Positions 47,815 to 60,338 of a stretch of DNA of 64,000 bases are shown piece after piece. The translations under genes and the position numbers were made by a program. The notes beneath the pieces are model-generated. The model did not search any database. It was given only the letters and a program-made list of their open reading frames with translations, and was not told the origin of the DNA. The first letter of the stretch is position 1, and every line of letters begins with the position of its first letter. The DNA lies in contig JABYQQ010000001.1 of NCBI GenBank assembly GCA_022605405.1, positions 1,922,001 through 1,986,000 of the forward strand, read 5' to 3'. This DNA is from Earliella scabrosa. Lineage: Eukaryota; Basidiomycota; Agaricomycetes; Polyporales; Polyporaceae.

Positions 47815-49492
47815 CTACGTCCCGCCATACTTCGCCCGCGCGGTGTACCAAATGCCGTGCGGGTCCGTCACCGCTCGGGCGTGCTTGAGCAACAACTTGT
47901 CTCTTTCCTTCGTGTCCACAGCAATGTCTGCGAGGAACGGCGCGATCTCGTCCGCCTTCCACCTGGGGCGTGCCAGGAACAGCTCTGCGAAACGCGCGCC
48001 CGGGTCGACCGGGAGCTCTGAGGAAGGGAAGTACGTGAGCAGCGTCCTGGGGGTTGTGGCCAGGCTGTCGACCGAAGTCAAGTAGTTACCCTATAGGAGG
48101 TGTTACGTGAACATGTTAGGACGAACGAGATCACGGCGCTCGGGCAGAAGACGGCCATACGCACCAACAAGAGCGCGAGGGAAACCTTGTCTGCAAAGGT
48201 GTCACCCACCGCCTTCCGCCATTGCTCGAGGAAGGCGTCATCGGGGGTGGGCTCGTTGTGGTGTGCACGGAGAATTCCCAGGCCAACGTCCCGGACGACG
48301 GCGTCGACATCCATCGCCCACGTGCTGCCGTCTTCGCTAATGCGCCCGAACCACGCCATGACCTGCCGGGCGACGTCTCGTCGGATGTCGTGCTCATCCT
48401 CGAGCGCGGAGAGAAGCGGGACCACGGGCGCGGCCGTGTGCGGGAGAGAGAGGGAGACGAGGTTGGTGAGGAGGAGCTCGAGGATGGTTGTGAGGTGCGA
48501 GCGGGCGAGTGGCCGGAGCTCTCCTGTCGAGCAGATGGGAGAGACGCGTCAGCATGGGCGAGCCATATACACGGGTGCTCAGCGAGGTTACTCCATATGC
48601 GCGGTGTGATGGCCAACTCTCATACTTAATAGAGCGGCGCTGATTGAGAGCGTTCCATCCGGTGGTCCAGGTGGCGAATAGATCAGCGCCAGGGCTCCCA
48701 AAGCCACGCAGCCAAAACCATACATTGTGGGTGACAGAGGATGAATCCCTCAACCCTGTACACACACCCTCATCCAGGAGTGTGGAACCGCGCAAGCATG
48801 GGTGCAGATAGACGAAATGATCGACAGACTCGATCCGTAATCTCACTGATAGTCCCACTCACCATTCAGTATGAGAACACGTCGGTCGCGTAGCCCCTTA
48901 ACAAGCTCGGCGTCGCTCGCTTGTATGACGCTCTGTGCATCTTCATACGTGAATCGCTGTTTCCTTTGCTGGGGTGTCGTCAGGGCATCAGCACGCGGAC
49001 CTCGTGATGTTGAGACATACCGCGCCTTCGTCCGAGTCGTCGCCGCTGTCCATGTCTTCGTCCTCGTGTCCCTCGTCGTACTCCCTCCCGTCGAGCAGGG
49101 TGTTCAATTTATGCAGGCGCGGGACGCTTGGCACCAGCTCGATGACCTCGTTAAGTTCGTCACGGATAAAGACCTCCGCGCTGTCATCATCTGCCTCAGT
49201 GTCCTGTGGTCCAGGATCAGGGGTCACAACAAGAACGCAATTGGACAACACCACAGAGCGGACGGTGTATGTCTTATTTGCTGTGCATAGCACAGCGTCC
49301 TCATCTGGAGCTCCCTTGATGGTGAAGCTGAGCACGTCAGCACGTCAGGTAGATGAAGAATCAGTAGACAACTCACCTAGATAGTTCACCGGTCTCGATG
49401 GTTTTGTAGATATCTGGTGGCAATTCCAACAGTCTGAATGCTCCCGTATCTGCTTGTGGCGTTGGTGAGAACCGGAGCTCGTATTCATGCAT
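47815..49492 (-). CDS. DCC1: DCC1, sister chromatid cohesion/Ctf18-RFC subunit
   Basis: Subunit of the alternative clamp loader Ctf18-Dcc1-Ctf8-RFC, acting at replication forks in the nucleus. Five exons (49377-49492, 49021-49327, 48863-48968, 48165-48523, 47815-48090) give 387 residues. The N-terminal domain starts MHEYELRFSPTP, then LLELPPDIYKTIETG and a PNKTYTVRSVVLSNC-like strand. An acidic stretch (DEGHEDEDMDSGDDSDEG) is followed by YEDAQSVIQASDAEL. The C-terminal winged-helix part reads FPSSELPVDPGARFAELFLA, RPRWKADEIAPFL and TDPHGIWYTARAKY, the strongest family signature. Its stop lies 160 nt from the DUF262 stop (convergent). Confidence 0.87.
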
Positions 49493-50138
49493 TGCTACAA
49501 GATTGGCAAAAGCATTGTAAGCGGATCGGGCAGGACTAGCATATGGATCCCCGTTGACACACTAGGACTTACTACAAGGATAGTTATTAGTAGTGCCGAT
49601 CTTGCTTGAGCTTCAAGTTCAACCGACCCGTCGTTGCTCTAGTGGCTCCGGTGTTTGAGAAGTAGTACGCAGCTTCCGTATAGCTGTCAGTTTAAATACA
49701 CAGACAAGTCAAAGGAAACGCTTGGGGAACGCACCACAGACTACCTTGGAAAGCTTGGAACGTTGGAGGTCCTAGGCAAGAGGGGAAGGCGTCACTCAGA
49801 CAGTGGTCCACGACGCGTGGCGCGTAGCATCACGTACCACGTGATTTAGGTCACGCTTCCAGCAAACTCACCATCCGGATGATGATCCCACTCTTGAACT
49901 TCCGAATCAACTTGAAGTGGGTGCTCTCAGGCTCTTGCCATCCACACCGTTGTCGGACTTTTGGTAAAGTTTAGGCAATCCATTGCAGCGAACGACGCTG
50001 AGCTGGTATATATCGATTTATACAGGGAATTAAGCAAGGAACGTAGATACAATAGCAACGACAGCCTGCGGAACGTTGACGAGTGCATATACGGGAACAG
50101 TGCGTAAAGTGCATACTAAGGGGCGAACAATTCATAGT
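49493..50138. other. Intergenic
   Basis: Upstream of DCC1 and 3' of the next minus-strand gene. AT-rich patches (GGTATATATCGATTTATAC near 50005-50025) but no gene. Confidence 0.4.
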
Positions 50139-51545
50139 TCAAGCTGCAGCCACCGAAATCACAATTTCGGGCGCGGTGGCAACTTTACCTCCGCGGGAGA
50201 GCGCCTTCGACATCCTCTGCCCCCGCTCCGCCTCGCCCTCCGAACCCCTCTCCGCTTGTGCACTCGACTGTGAGTCGCCATCGCTGAGAGCGCTCGAAGT
50301 TCTCGAGGCGGTCGACGTGCTGGAGAAGGAAGACGCCCGACTGGTCCTCGACGACACGTTCGACAGAGACGACGGCGAGGTGGCACCGTCGAGGCCAGGC
50401 TGTGCGCGGGCGCTGAGGCAATCCGAGGATGGGGACGACGAGAACGAGGCGCGAATTGAAGAGAGCATAGAGCGGAGGCTGGCACTCTTCTTCGGGCTAC
50501 CCTCCCGTTGCGCCTCGGAGTCAGACCGGGGCGTTTGCATGGCACCCTCCCGCGCATTGGCTGACGACGCGCGGTGTCAGGACCAGCGAGCGGGGATACG
50601 AAGAGTGCGAGCATCTCACCTTTGGGTCTGGGGGTGCGGGCCCGGAACGGGTTCTCAAATCGCGTCTCGAAGATCTCTGCCGGGAGGGAGTTTTCGGGAC
50701 ATGCGGGGCGGGCGCGGCGTGGACGCTCCTCGCCGATCTCAGACTTGACGCGCTTGTGCTTGCGCGAAGCACGGCTGGCTTGCTCTGAACGTGGGTCCAT
50801 GGCCGACCGGCGACGGCGCTCCTTAGTGCGCACCGAGTCCGGAGTCGATGGTTGCACAGTGGGCTCTGAGGGCATGTCTGATTCTGGCCGGACGGGGGAC
50901 GGTGGTCGAGAGTGAGGGACTGAGGTGGGAGGGGGCGTGGGCCGGGAGAGCTTTGACTCCGCGCTCTTCACTTCCGAGAGACTGTCATCCGCCTCGGAGG
51001 GAGTGTGTGGTTCCTTAACAGGCTCGAGCCGCACGATCGGTTCTGAATGCGACCGGGGCCTAACTCGCTTGTTGGCTGCCTTGAACGGCTTGCCGAGGGC
51101 GTGCAGGGACGGGAAGGATTGTGATCGGGGCCGAGGGAGGTTGATCGATATTAGGTTCTGGGTCGAGCACTTGCGGCAAATCGTGGCGAAGCTGGGCGGT
51201 CGGAACGGCGGGGGAAAACGCTGTTTGTGATGGGGAGTCGTCAGAGGGTCGACGCTATGGCAGGAATGCGAGGCGGGTGGAGGCTCGAGCTTCGGGAGCC
51301 AGGAAGCAGCTTCTGATGTGGGCACGACGTTAGGTGGATGAGATGTAGAGGGATGCTGGTCACGGTTAGAGGTCTGTTCCGCGACCTTCGGGCGAGCAAA
51401 ACGTATCGCGACGACGATAACGACCACCATGATACACTGGTAGAGAGCACCCTCAGTAAGAGTGTAACGAGGATGAACTAATGTGACTGGGAAAACTTAC
51501 CAGTGGGACATAGACATCGTCCATATGTATTATGATGGTCGTCAT
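50139..51545 (-). CDS. Single-pass membrane, Ser/Pro/Arg-rich protein of unknown function
   Basis: Three exons (51501-51545, 50620-51436, 50139-50560) give 427 residues. A short N-terminus MTTIIIHMDDVYVPL leads into a hydrophobic helix CIMVVVIVVAI (a single TM, with RFARPK after it, so probably cytosol-facing beyond). The rest is low-complexity: PRPRSQSFPSLHALG, PHTPSEADDSLSEVKS, KERRRRSAMDPRSEQ. The tail is Ser-rich and ends VISVAAA. Many S/T-P and RxxS sites suggest phosphorylation. No family recognised. The antisense strand has a long open frame here, a codon-bias shadow. Confidence 0.65.
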
Positions 51546-52306
51546 TCGCGCTGATACTAGATGGTTAAAGGGGTAACGAACGAGCGCAGTGGGCTTGGAA
51601 AGTTGGATGGGAGTTGTGCCAAGAGTCTGGGGTACTTATATCATGGACGATGAGCTACCAGACCGCGGATTTGCCTCCGGCGCTAACATAGGGGGCATCA
51701 GGCGTTTGCAAACTATAGCGCAGCGAGAAATGTCAGCGTCATAGTCGGCTTACCCCACACCAGGATCGTTTCTATCCGTGATGTCATGCAAGCGGGTAAA
51801 TCCATTCATGCAGTGCTTGAGCATTACGATCGAGACTGCTCGATGCACCTGCGCTAGAAACCTGAGTGTCAGACTTACTGGACTTGGATACACGTATTTT
51901 TCTAGTCCGGCGATGCCGCTCTACCCTCAAGTCCATCAATCAATAGCTGTTCACATGAAGAATGCTGATGCAGTAGTAACTTTGCAGGTCATGTGAGAGA
52001 CGACTTGCAAGTGGTAGAGCCGGCGGGCAGCGTTCACATATCCGACAGGCGCCGGATCGAGATGCGGAACATATTGATGGGCAGTACAGGTGGCACGTCA
52101 TCTCCTCGGTCCTCCTCGGCACGTTCAACGATAATTGGTGTCTATCCACAACTTGCCTGAGTACTGATCATGGCAGATCGACTCAATCTATTCTAGCCTG
52201 ACGATGAGCTAGATGTGCATTGTGAGTGTGTTCGTGAAGCGTGGCATGCCAGGGAGACTCACAAAATCTATGATCGAACACGAAGGTGTAGGAAGTAGCA
52301 TCCGAG
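51546..52306. other. Intergenic
   Basis: Upstream of the membrane protein gene and 3' of the second P450. TTATATCATGG near 51637 may be a promoter element. No gene or repeat. Confidence 0.4.
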
Positions 52307-54803
52307 TCTCACTGTTGGACGAGGGAGAGACGGAGAGGCATCGCGACACTCAGCTCGTCCTCCTTTCCAGCGACCACCGGCACCATAAGGATCCCCGCGG
52401 GCGCCCGTATGATCGCCAGCTCCTCCGACGGCAGGGACACCTGGAAATGTTCAAATAGCTCCGCGATGAAGACTTGCATCTCGATAATCCTGCGCGCCGT
52501 ACAGCGGGAGCAAACGCGTCAAAATCCAACGGCAAAGCGGGAAGCTCCGTACGTACGCGAACCTCCATCCGATGCATGCTCGAACACCGGCAGCTGAGAA
52601 GGCGGAGAGTGTTCGGGAATTTCAGCGCTTGAGCGATGTCAGAGGGGAGAAATTGAGGTTACATACAGAAAGTAAGTCTGGATGGCGTTGCAGCACAGGA
52701 CGTGTGAGCACGCTGCCATGTGAGATGGCCAAACTATGCACGTACAGTTTAGAGAACACGCCAACGTTCGTGTTCTTGCCCGTATCGGGACGACCCCATC
52801 GGTCAGGGTTCCATTCGTCGGAATCCTCCCCCCCAGACGTCCTGCAGCCTGGTGCGCGCGTTGCTAGTCAGCGGGGACGGGCATCAGCCACCTAAGTAAG
52901 ACTCACCGGTGGTAAGCTGCAAAGTCAGTGAATATCACCTGGCCAGCGCGAACGGGGATTTCCTTGACAGTCTCGCCCGCGGTCGAAGTCACAGGATATT
53001 CCAAGGGGATCACGTCGTCCTTTGTCGCAACGCGCGGGAGGTGCGAGACTATGGGATGCATGCGGAGCGTTTCCTGACAACAACCCCCAAGTTTCAACAC
53101 TCGCCGCTACCACATAACAGGGGAACTGCAGGAGACGCACCTTGATAGCGTTCATCGTGAGTGCGAGCGAGTCCAGATCCTCGACAATGAACTCGGTGTC
53201 ACCACGCTCGCGCATGCGCGCGCATCCGCTCTTGATAGTCTGGGTGCCGCGCGAGCTCCCACGCGAGGAACGTGAGCTCGCTCGCGGTCGTTTCGTGTCC
53301 CGCGAGCGTGAGCGTGAACATTTGGGCCATGAGCTCCGCGTCAGACAGGCGCGCCTTGGGGTCTGCCGAGGCATTTGCTTTGACTGCATAGAATCATGGT
53401 CGACAGGAGGCAGGCATAAGAGTGAACTGGGGGAAGGGAGGGCACACACTCACTGAGGAGGCTCATGACGTCTTTACTGCCATTCTTCGCGTTCTCCACG
53501 CCCGTACCCAGGGATGCGCGCTGTTGGCGCAGGATGCGGGTGCCGTGTTCCGTGAAGAGCCGGTTGAGGTTCCGGAGACGCATGAACGGGTTGGCGGGAA
53601 TGTATCGGACCATCTCGAGGATTGGGCGAGGGACGTAGTCCCAAGTGGCGCTGAATAGCGCGGCGGGACGCGTGGGCTTGAAGCCCATATCCTTGCTAAG
53701 ATGGTTGCGCAGCGTTGGATGAGTGACCAGATGCGCGATATTCAAGGAAGATAGGCGTACAAGATGTTATCGTATGCGTGAGAGATGGGGCTGCCCTCGC
53801 CCTCGCCAAGCGCTCCATAGTCGTAATCGAAGGCGGCTGCAGAGGGGCGAGCGGTCAGAATCCGAATCTATGGCGAGTGGCTAGACGGACACACCTTCCC
53901 CAATGGTGTCGAGCGTAGCGCGAGAGATCCACTTGTTGAACACGACCTCGAGGTTATTGTCAGTACCTGCCAGCTCGGCTTTCCATGTCTCCGACAGCTG
54001 CCATTTACGCAGACAAGTCAGCCCGAGCTGAACCGCGCGCGTGTCAAGAAGACTCCTACCTTCCTGGCAAAGCGCTGGAAGAGCGGGACGAACATGCGCA
54101 AGCGTGCGGCGGAGAACGCGGGGTTCATGATCTTCTTTTGGCGGGCGTGGTCCTGGCCTTGAGAATACACGATGTGCGTTCAATCAGGTGCAAGACGTCA
54201 TATGAACTCCTTGACGGTGGTAGTGCTCACCAAGGGCAGCGGCGAGTCCAGGACCAGTCATGATCGTGCCGATGAACGTCTCAGACTGCCGCTTAGTATA
54301 GTTGTACGCGGAGCTTTGGTAGATGTGCTGTAGCGCCTGCAGAGCAACTTGAAAGTGAACACTCGAATGTGGCACTGAGGGGCCATGTGAGCCAACCTTC
54401 GGGTCCGCGGTCATCAAAATTTCTCTCTGATAGTACTGGGGTCAGTTTCAGATCATGCACTCTCTCAGACATGCGTACCCCAAGGCTACCCCCGATCCTC
54501 CACGTTGGGCCATAGTCGCGCAACCATTTGAAGTCCAAGTCTCCAACTTCGGCTTGTGTAGCGAACGCAAACTCATGTCCTATGATATGGCGTTAATGAA
54601 AGAGTACAAGGGGTGCACTAACAGCAATTGTGATGACACATACCAAAGAGCCATGATGGCGATGCAGGGCCCCGAATATGCGCAATCGTTCCTCGACGGC
54701 GCGATAGACGGTACACCACTACTGCAGCAACCAATGAAGCGATGAGGGAAAGACACAGGGATGGAGTGAGCAGCATCAGTGATGAAGGATTCAAAGTAGA
54801 CAT
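52307..54803 (-). CDS. Cytochrome P450, copy 2, with apparent frameshift (possible pseudogene)
   Basis: Paralogue of the P450 at 24.2 kb in opposite orientation, with the same exon logic. Start at 54803: MSTLNPSSLMLL, anchor LCLSLIASLVAAVVV, IRGPASPSWLFG hinge. Other elements: LKWLRDYGPTWRIGG-like segment, ALQHIYQSSAYNYTKR, SETWKAELAG, I-helix TLTLAGHETTASELTF, K-helix ETLRMHPIVS, heme loop FSAGVRACIGWRFA with Cys intact, stop at 52307. An 11-nt micro-exon (52677-52687) matches that of copy 1. Near 53213-53232, between ARHPDYQERMR and RERGDTEF, only about 13 nt remain where copy 1 has 36. The frame therefore breaks and hits a stop. This is a real lesion or a collapsed GC-rich stretch in the assembly. 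Confidence 0.82.
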
Positions 54804-54842
54804 ACTCCTACAAGATGGGTGGAAGGGTGCAAGGACGTCCCG

Positions 54843-54848
54843 TTATAT
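54843..54848 (-). promoter_or_regulatory. Possible TATA element of second P450
   Basis: CATATAAC on the minus strand about 40 nt upstream of the start at 54803; close to the start codon, so only tentative. Confidence 0.35.
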
Positions 54849-55471
54849 GCGTTTCCAGTGACCTCTCGACCCATACATAAGTATTCCGAGCCTTCTTTGG
54901 CAGAGGGATGGAAACAGTAGAGGCGGGGGCCGGTTGAGCGAAGGACAAGCGCCGAGGCCTTGTCGGTGTCTTCTGTCACCAAATTGAAAGAACACAGCTA
55001 GCGCAGTGCGCATGGAGCTATCAAGCCAAAAAATAAGGACGGACGCACCACGAAATACACAGCTGACAGATGGAATGCAGCGAACCTACCAGATGCCGGT
55101 AACCACTGGCATTCTAGCGCGGGGGTGCTCATGGCAAGCTGCGTCCCCAGAGCCTACCTGCCCGTCTAAACGAACCTTGATGCTCGGAACCCGATGGTAG
55201 TGGTACAGTAAGAGAGAAGGAAAGCATCCAGGTGAGGCGCTTGCAGGGGTTCGGACCCTGGCCGGCGTCGGAGCGAACGGGTTGAAGATGAGGTGGCACC
55301 ATCCATCCAAGCCTCACCTGGGTTCGTACTCTGCATGGCTTGCCACGACGATCCATGCAGTCGCGGCCGCAAGCGCGATCAGACCACTCCCATCACACCA
55401 CCGAAAAACCGACAACTCTGCATAACGCGCCATGCAAGTCCAGACGCACCCCATGCTCGCATCGCTCGCCC
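54849..55471. other. Intergenic
   Basis: Promoter side of the second P450 and 3' flank of DUF6534 copy 2. A short GC-rich hairpin (CAGGG...CCCTG around 55235-55255) was examined for a tRNA and did not fit. Confidence 0.4.
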
Positions 55472-57556
55472 TCAAACAATCCCCTGCTGGACACACACAG
55501 GGCCATCCTTTGTGATGTCCACGAACATCAACGCGCTCCGGTGCTGCTCCATATCAGAAACCAGTGAGCGCGACGAACCCAGACCCACAAACCACTCACC
55601 TGGTCCGCGCTGTTTTCTTCGGCCCCCGGGGCGCGTGCGGGGCCCGCGAGGAACTGCAGCGAGACGCCCTCAGGCTGACGAGTATGACCAGTCCCACGAC
55701 CGTCCATGTGGTCGCGAAGGGACTTGCGGGCGTTGAGCATCGCGAGCAGCGCGTTGAGCATCACTGTGCAGCATGGACCGTCATCGACGGTTGCTTGGGA
55801 GTCAGAACGAGCGCGCGAGATGGCGACGTACGCTTGGGGAGGATGAAGAACCCGACGAGGTAGAGCATCGTCGTGGGTCCGATGGCGTACTGCGTGCCCC
55901 GCACCAGATAGCGGTGTCAGAGAATCATGTGCTGAGCTGAAGCTGGAGGATGCAAACGACGCACCAGGATCAGCGTAAGGAGTGAGCATAGGCTGTACGC
56001 CACGAAGTCGCGATCAGTGCGAACACGCACGCGATGGGAGGTGGACGGAGGGCATACATGCCTTGTAACTGTGCCCGTGTTGACGACATACAACTGCACC
56101 GTGCGCACCGTCGTGTCGAGCCTATAAACCCAGTGTATTTGAACGCGCTCGCAGGGTGTCTGTGACGTATGTACGGACCTTCTTGTGAGTGCCGCCTGGC
56201 GTTGTTTTGCCAGCAACACACACAGCGTTGTCGAGATGAGGATGTCGGACAGAGATGCCGTTGCAAGTCCAGAGTATATGAGCCACTGTGGGTAGCTTGG
56301 TCAGAACAAGACCCGTGATGTGCAGTGAGCAGCTCCATGCGCACCGAATATCTCTGGTCGATCTCAAAGTATGTGGCGCATCCGAGGCTGAGATATATGC
56401 TGTCAGCGCGCGGGATGGGAGGTGGTGATAAGCGGGACTGAGCTCACGATTTGATAGTGAGGACTGGAGCGAAACGGATGGGTGAATGGTGAGCATATGC
56501 AATACGTCGAGATCTCACCGATGGTCAATCCTGCGTCACCAAGTCAGCGGTCTCGCGCAGGTCGTTTTAGGACGGCAGAAACGGCGGGGTGAAGGGCTTA
56601 CCTAGGGCTACAAGAGCAGCAGCAAGCTAGACCGTGCATGAGCATCGGGTCTCACTGAGACAATATAGGCTGACCAGCGCGACATAGAGTAGTCGATTCC
56701 CGTTACTCACTCCATTGGATCGGTGGTGAGCGTACCAAACATACGACAGGACGATCTGCGACTGACATGTATATATCCGGGTACCATATATGCTGTCGTC
56801 CTTTGTGTTCAGTGTCGTGCCTTCGATCCTGCCGGAAAAACGCACCATCTCACGACGAAATCACTGAGTCCCTGTGATGAGATGAGATGACCATCAACAT
56901 GGATGACATACCTCAAACTCACCGTTACGGCAATCTGACCCTAGACCACAGCCTAACTGAACGCCCCTAACCATCTTTACCACGACAACTCGTGCACTTA
57001 CGAGTACGGTCCTATACCATGATATTCACGAAGCCGACCCGGAGGAGAGGGTACAGAGAACTGACCGAGTGGGCTGCGCGAGTGCGAGCCGATTACCGAA
57101 GTTCGTGACTGCGTAAAAATAGACGGTTTGGGAGAGAAACACGAAGTGGACGATGTCGGCCGCCCTTGGAGACGATAGTCAGATACGCTCGCTACTGCAG
57201 CTCATTTACGGAACGTACCAAAGCAGCGCGATCTACGGCCAGCAGGGATTCAGCATTTCTGGATCATGAAGCTGAAGACGGCGAGTGCTGACCAACGTCC
57301 TGAGACGAAGCGAGTCGTCCTTGCTGCGGTCGTAGTACATGTATGTCTGGAGGGTCGTCACGCCGAGGAGACTTGCGACAACTATGGGTTAATGCACTGC
57401 TAATCTGATCCTTACATGGCTTACGATGCCGACAGCAAGACACCTGCGGATTCCATTCATCATGTCGGCACAGTGTTTAGACAACTTGAAGACGAGGATC
57501 TACTCACCTATGTACGCTGAACCGAGTGTGTTGTCCAAGGTGGGCATTAGCAACAT
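55472..57556 (-). CDS. DUF6534-type multi-pass membrane protein, copy 2
   Basis: Start at 57556 (MLLMPTLDN...) or the in-frame ATG at 57547. Visible exons: PTLDNTLGSAYI (to 57508), LLGVTTLQTYMYYDRSKDD with LRLRTL (near 57370-57295), ADIVHFVFLSQTVYFYAVTN with LALAQPTR (near 57160-57065), GTQYAIGPTTMLYLVGFFI (near 55890) and VMLNALLAMLNARKSLR (near 55755), the family C-terminal signature. The tail continues to a stop at 55528 if unspliced, or 55472 through one more intron. The middle exons (about 57000-55950) were not resolved. It is closer to the copy at 62.8 kb than to that at 8-10 kb: both have LDNTLG and LAL(A/I)QPTR. Function unknown. Confidence 0.7.
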
Positions 57557-58666
57557 ACCTAAACGCCGGTGAAACTATGCTCGATCGACATGGACTGCTG
57601 AATGGGTCCGTGAGCATCTATATGCACCAGAGAAGTCTGAAGCGCCAACTGATCCGTATGAGTATGTCAAGATGTGGTCGACGTCGGATTAGGTTGGATC
57701 GACACTGGCAATTGAGCGCATAATGTAGTAGGACGGGGTCCACTTGCGGATAGATTCTAGGCACTAGCCCAGTCAAACCACCTAGCTGAGTAAAAGCACT
57801 ACGACGGAGGAAAGTGGCTTGTATATTAGACGGATCGCAGTGACCGAAGCTGTATGCTGTCGATGGTGGATCAGTTTCAGACGAACATTGCGGACATTGT
57901 CAGCGCAGCTGTGATAGATAGAAGAAGAGGTAAACGCACATTAAGCGACACCAGGGATAGTGAATACCTGGCTGGCTCTCGAGTCTCAACGTACGTCCAA
58001 CGGTGTGTCTTTGCTGTAGAAGGCATCGGCTGGAGACAGCTTGATGGCACTCTATCCGGATCCTTCGAGCTGTGTGCGTGCATATGTGTTATCCACGTCT
58101 GGAGTTGCGCAGCGACATCGATTCCGCAGAACGGAAGAGCGAGATGGAGGTTTCGAACAAAGACAGCGCTCGGCGCTCAACGAGGCACTGAGAACGAACA
58201 TGAGGCACTACGTCATCGATTCCTCGAGCAGTCCGAGGACTGGACGGGTCCCCTCTGCGTCCCGTCGATGCACGGGCTGCACAAAGCCGTTTACCACGAC
58301 GAGCTCTCTCGCACCCACGACCAGCGTGCGCGGTACTTAACGCGGCCGCGCGCAGACTGACGTGGAGGTACCTCCGCAATCAGCCCTCTCTCTCCCCGTG
58401 CCACGCCGCTCGCCATCATCTGTCCTATGCTCAGACGAACGGCCGCATCCCGAGCGCACCCCTGCTCGTCCCCCGTATTTCACCTCAGCTCATCGAGGAC
58501 GTCGACAGCACTACCCGTCTTCGTCTCCCAGACTCGCGCCGGCAGTCGTCGTCCCCGCGCTACCCGAACTACACCCGACGCGGTCCGTGCCTTTTCGTCT
58601 TCTCTCCTCCGAACCTCCACCACCCTCTTCTCCTCTTCTTGCACCTCGCCTCAACCTCACCTAGCT
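57557..58666. other. Divergent intergenic region
   Basis: Shared upstream region of DUF6534 copy 2 (-) and the CDF transporter (+). The last 300 nt are C-rich and pyrimidine-rich, typical of a fungal core promoter and leader. No gene supported. Confidence 0.45.
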
Positions 58667-60156
58667 ATGGCTACCCTGATGGCGCGCCGCCCACACTCTA
58701 CGCAGTCCAAGGGCAAAGAACCTGAACGGACAGGGCATCCCGCCCCCGACTCACACGACCATGACCACGACAACGGACCTTCACACTCGCACTCACACTC
58801 GCACTCGCATTCGCACGGCTTCTTTGGCTCGCTCGTGCATACGCATGATCACTCGGAGGAGGGACACGGAAAGGATGCGGAGCAGATTGTGCAGGCATTC
58901 AAGGGTGATGGTGAGTACTACCAGTACCTGCTGTGCATGCATACGGTCCCCTCATCTTTTATTGCCTCGTGAATCATCACATGAAGGCGACCGAGGGAGC
59001 AGGATCACCCTCGTTGGCCTCGCTTCCAACGTTGTGCTCACCGGCGCAAAAGGGGCCGCAGGCTGGTACATGAATTCTGCTGCCCTCCTTGCCGACGCAG
59101 GGCACTGTCTAGGCGGTGAGTTCCCCTCTTTCCCCGCATATACCTCGCTCAGCTCATGTTAGGCCTGCCCACGTAAAGACCTCGTTGGGGACTTCATCAC
59201 CCTATTCAGTTGGCGCCTCTCCCGTAAGCCGCCTTCAGAACGCTATCCGTATGGATACGGCAAATTCGAGGTCCTGGGGACGACCGTCGTCTCTTTACTC
59301 CTCACAGGGGGTGCTCTCGGCATCGGTCTTCACTCTTGGTCTCTGCTAGTCGAGACCCTGTCCACCGCGACCGCAACCATGGGTCCTGGACCCATCCACG
59401 ACATCCTCACGCGCGTATTCGACGTCGCACACGCAGTTCCCGCCGCGGCTGCTGAACACGCGCACCTCCATTCGCACTCACATGGGCATACTCACGGAGA
59501 CGGCATGCTAGACCCCAACGCGGCATGGTTCGCGGCGGTGAGCGTGCTCGCGAAGGAGTGGCTCTACCGCATCACGAAGCGCGTCGCGGACGAGGAGCGC
59601 AGCCCCGTGCTGCTCGCGAACGCGGTGCACCACCGGAGCGACGCGTTTGGGAGCGCGGTCGCGCTCGTCGCCATCCTCGGCAACTGGTGGTTCCCGCACC
59701 TCGCGCTCGACCCCATCGGCGGTGAGTGAGAGATCGCTCTCAGACATGAGTCATTGCTGACATAGGCTGCGTGCAGGTCTGATCGTCTCCGTGCTCATCT
59801 TCCAGCAGGGCTGGGCGCTGCTCATGACTGCCCTCCGGCAGCTGACCGATGCGGGCGTATCCCCCGCGACGAAGACCGTCCTCCTCGACGCGCTCCAGCC
59901 GCTTGTTCACTCGCACTCTGACTCGCACACACCGCATACAAACGGCTCGGCCCCGCATGAACACACGCTGCTCGCGATCACGGACCTGCGCGCGATGCGC
60001 ACGGGCGCGAACATGTTCGTCGACCTCACGGCGCACGTCCCGCCGCGGCTGAACGTGGAGGAGACGACGGCGCTGGAGAAGGAGATCCGGGATGCGCTCG
60101 TCAAGGCGCGCAAGGACGTGAAGGAGGTGCGGGTGCGGTTCCGCGCTGGGGCATGA
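58667..60156 (+). CDS. CDF-family metal transporter (MMT/SLC30A9-like)
   Basis: Cation diffusion facilitator moving Zn2+/Fe2+ by proton exchange. The MMT-like subgroup is often mitochondrial (family knowledge). Four exons (58667-58910, 58987-59115, 59179-59721, 59777-60156) give 431 residues. The N-terminus has His runs (HDHDHDNGPSHSHSHSHSHS) and HTHDHSEEGHG. Transport-site motifs: LLADAGHCLGDLVGDFITLF and NAVHHRSDAFGSAVAL (HxxxD on two helices). Between them lies the PYGYGKFEVLGT loop, and a second His-rich loop, HAHLHSHSHGHTHGDG. The C-terminal cytosolic domain ends VKEVRVRFRAGA. Metal choice cannot be fixed by eye. Confidence 0.9.
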
Positions 60157-60338
60157 CACTCAGGTTTGTATGTGAGCACGCGCATATGTTGAGCTTTGTC
60201 GGTCTTCAGAGTGGTGTGCCGCGATGTGTGATTTACATGTATTATTGGATGCCATGCTCAGCTGCGTCGCTCCGGCCTCGTGCACGTCTGTCTGGAGCTA
60301 TCGCCTATCCCACATAGCACCTCGCCGAGCGCAACTCT

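Noticed and set aside
50083..50748. Long plus-strand open frame opposite the Ser-rich membrane protein
   Set aside because: Composition is the mirror of Ser/Arg codons on the other strand. The minus-strand model has a TM helix, proper introns and an in-frame sum.
53200..53240. Intron as the explanation for the P450 copy 2 frame break
   Set aside because: Only about 13 nt separate the conserved segments, and no GT...AG pair of workable length fits without deleting the I-helix or the following helix.
55225..55270. Possible tRNA T-arm (CAGGG, GTTCGGA loop, CCCTG)
   Set aside because: The first loop base is wrong for a T-loop, and no acceptor, D or anticodon stem fits around it.
58780..58815. 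CACTCGCACTCA tandem repeat as a microsatellite
   Set aside because: It encodes the Ser-His run of the CDF transporter and is better explained as a His-rich metal-binding segment.
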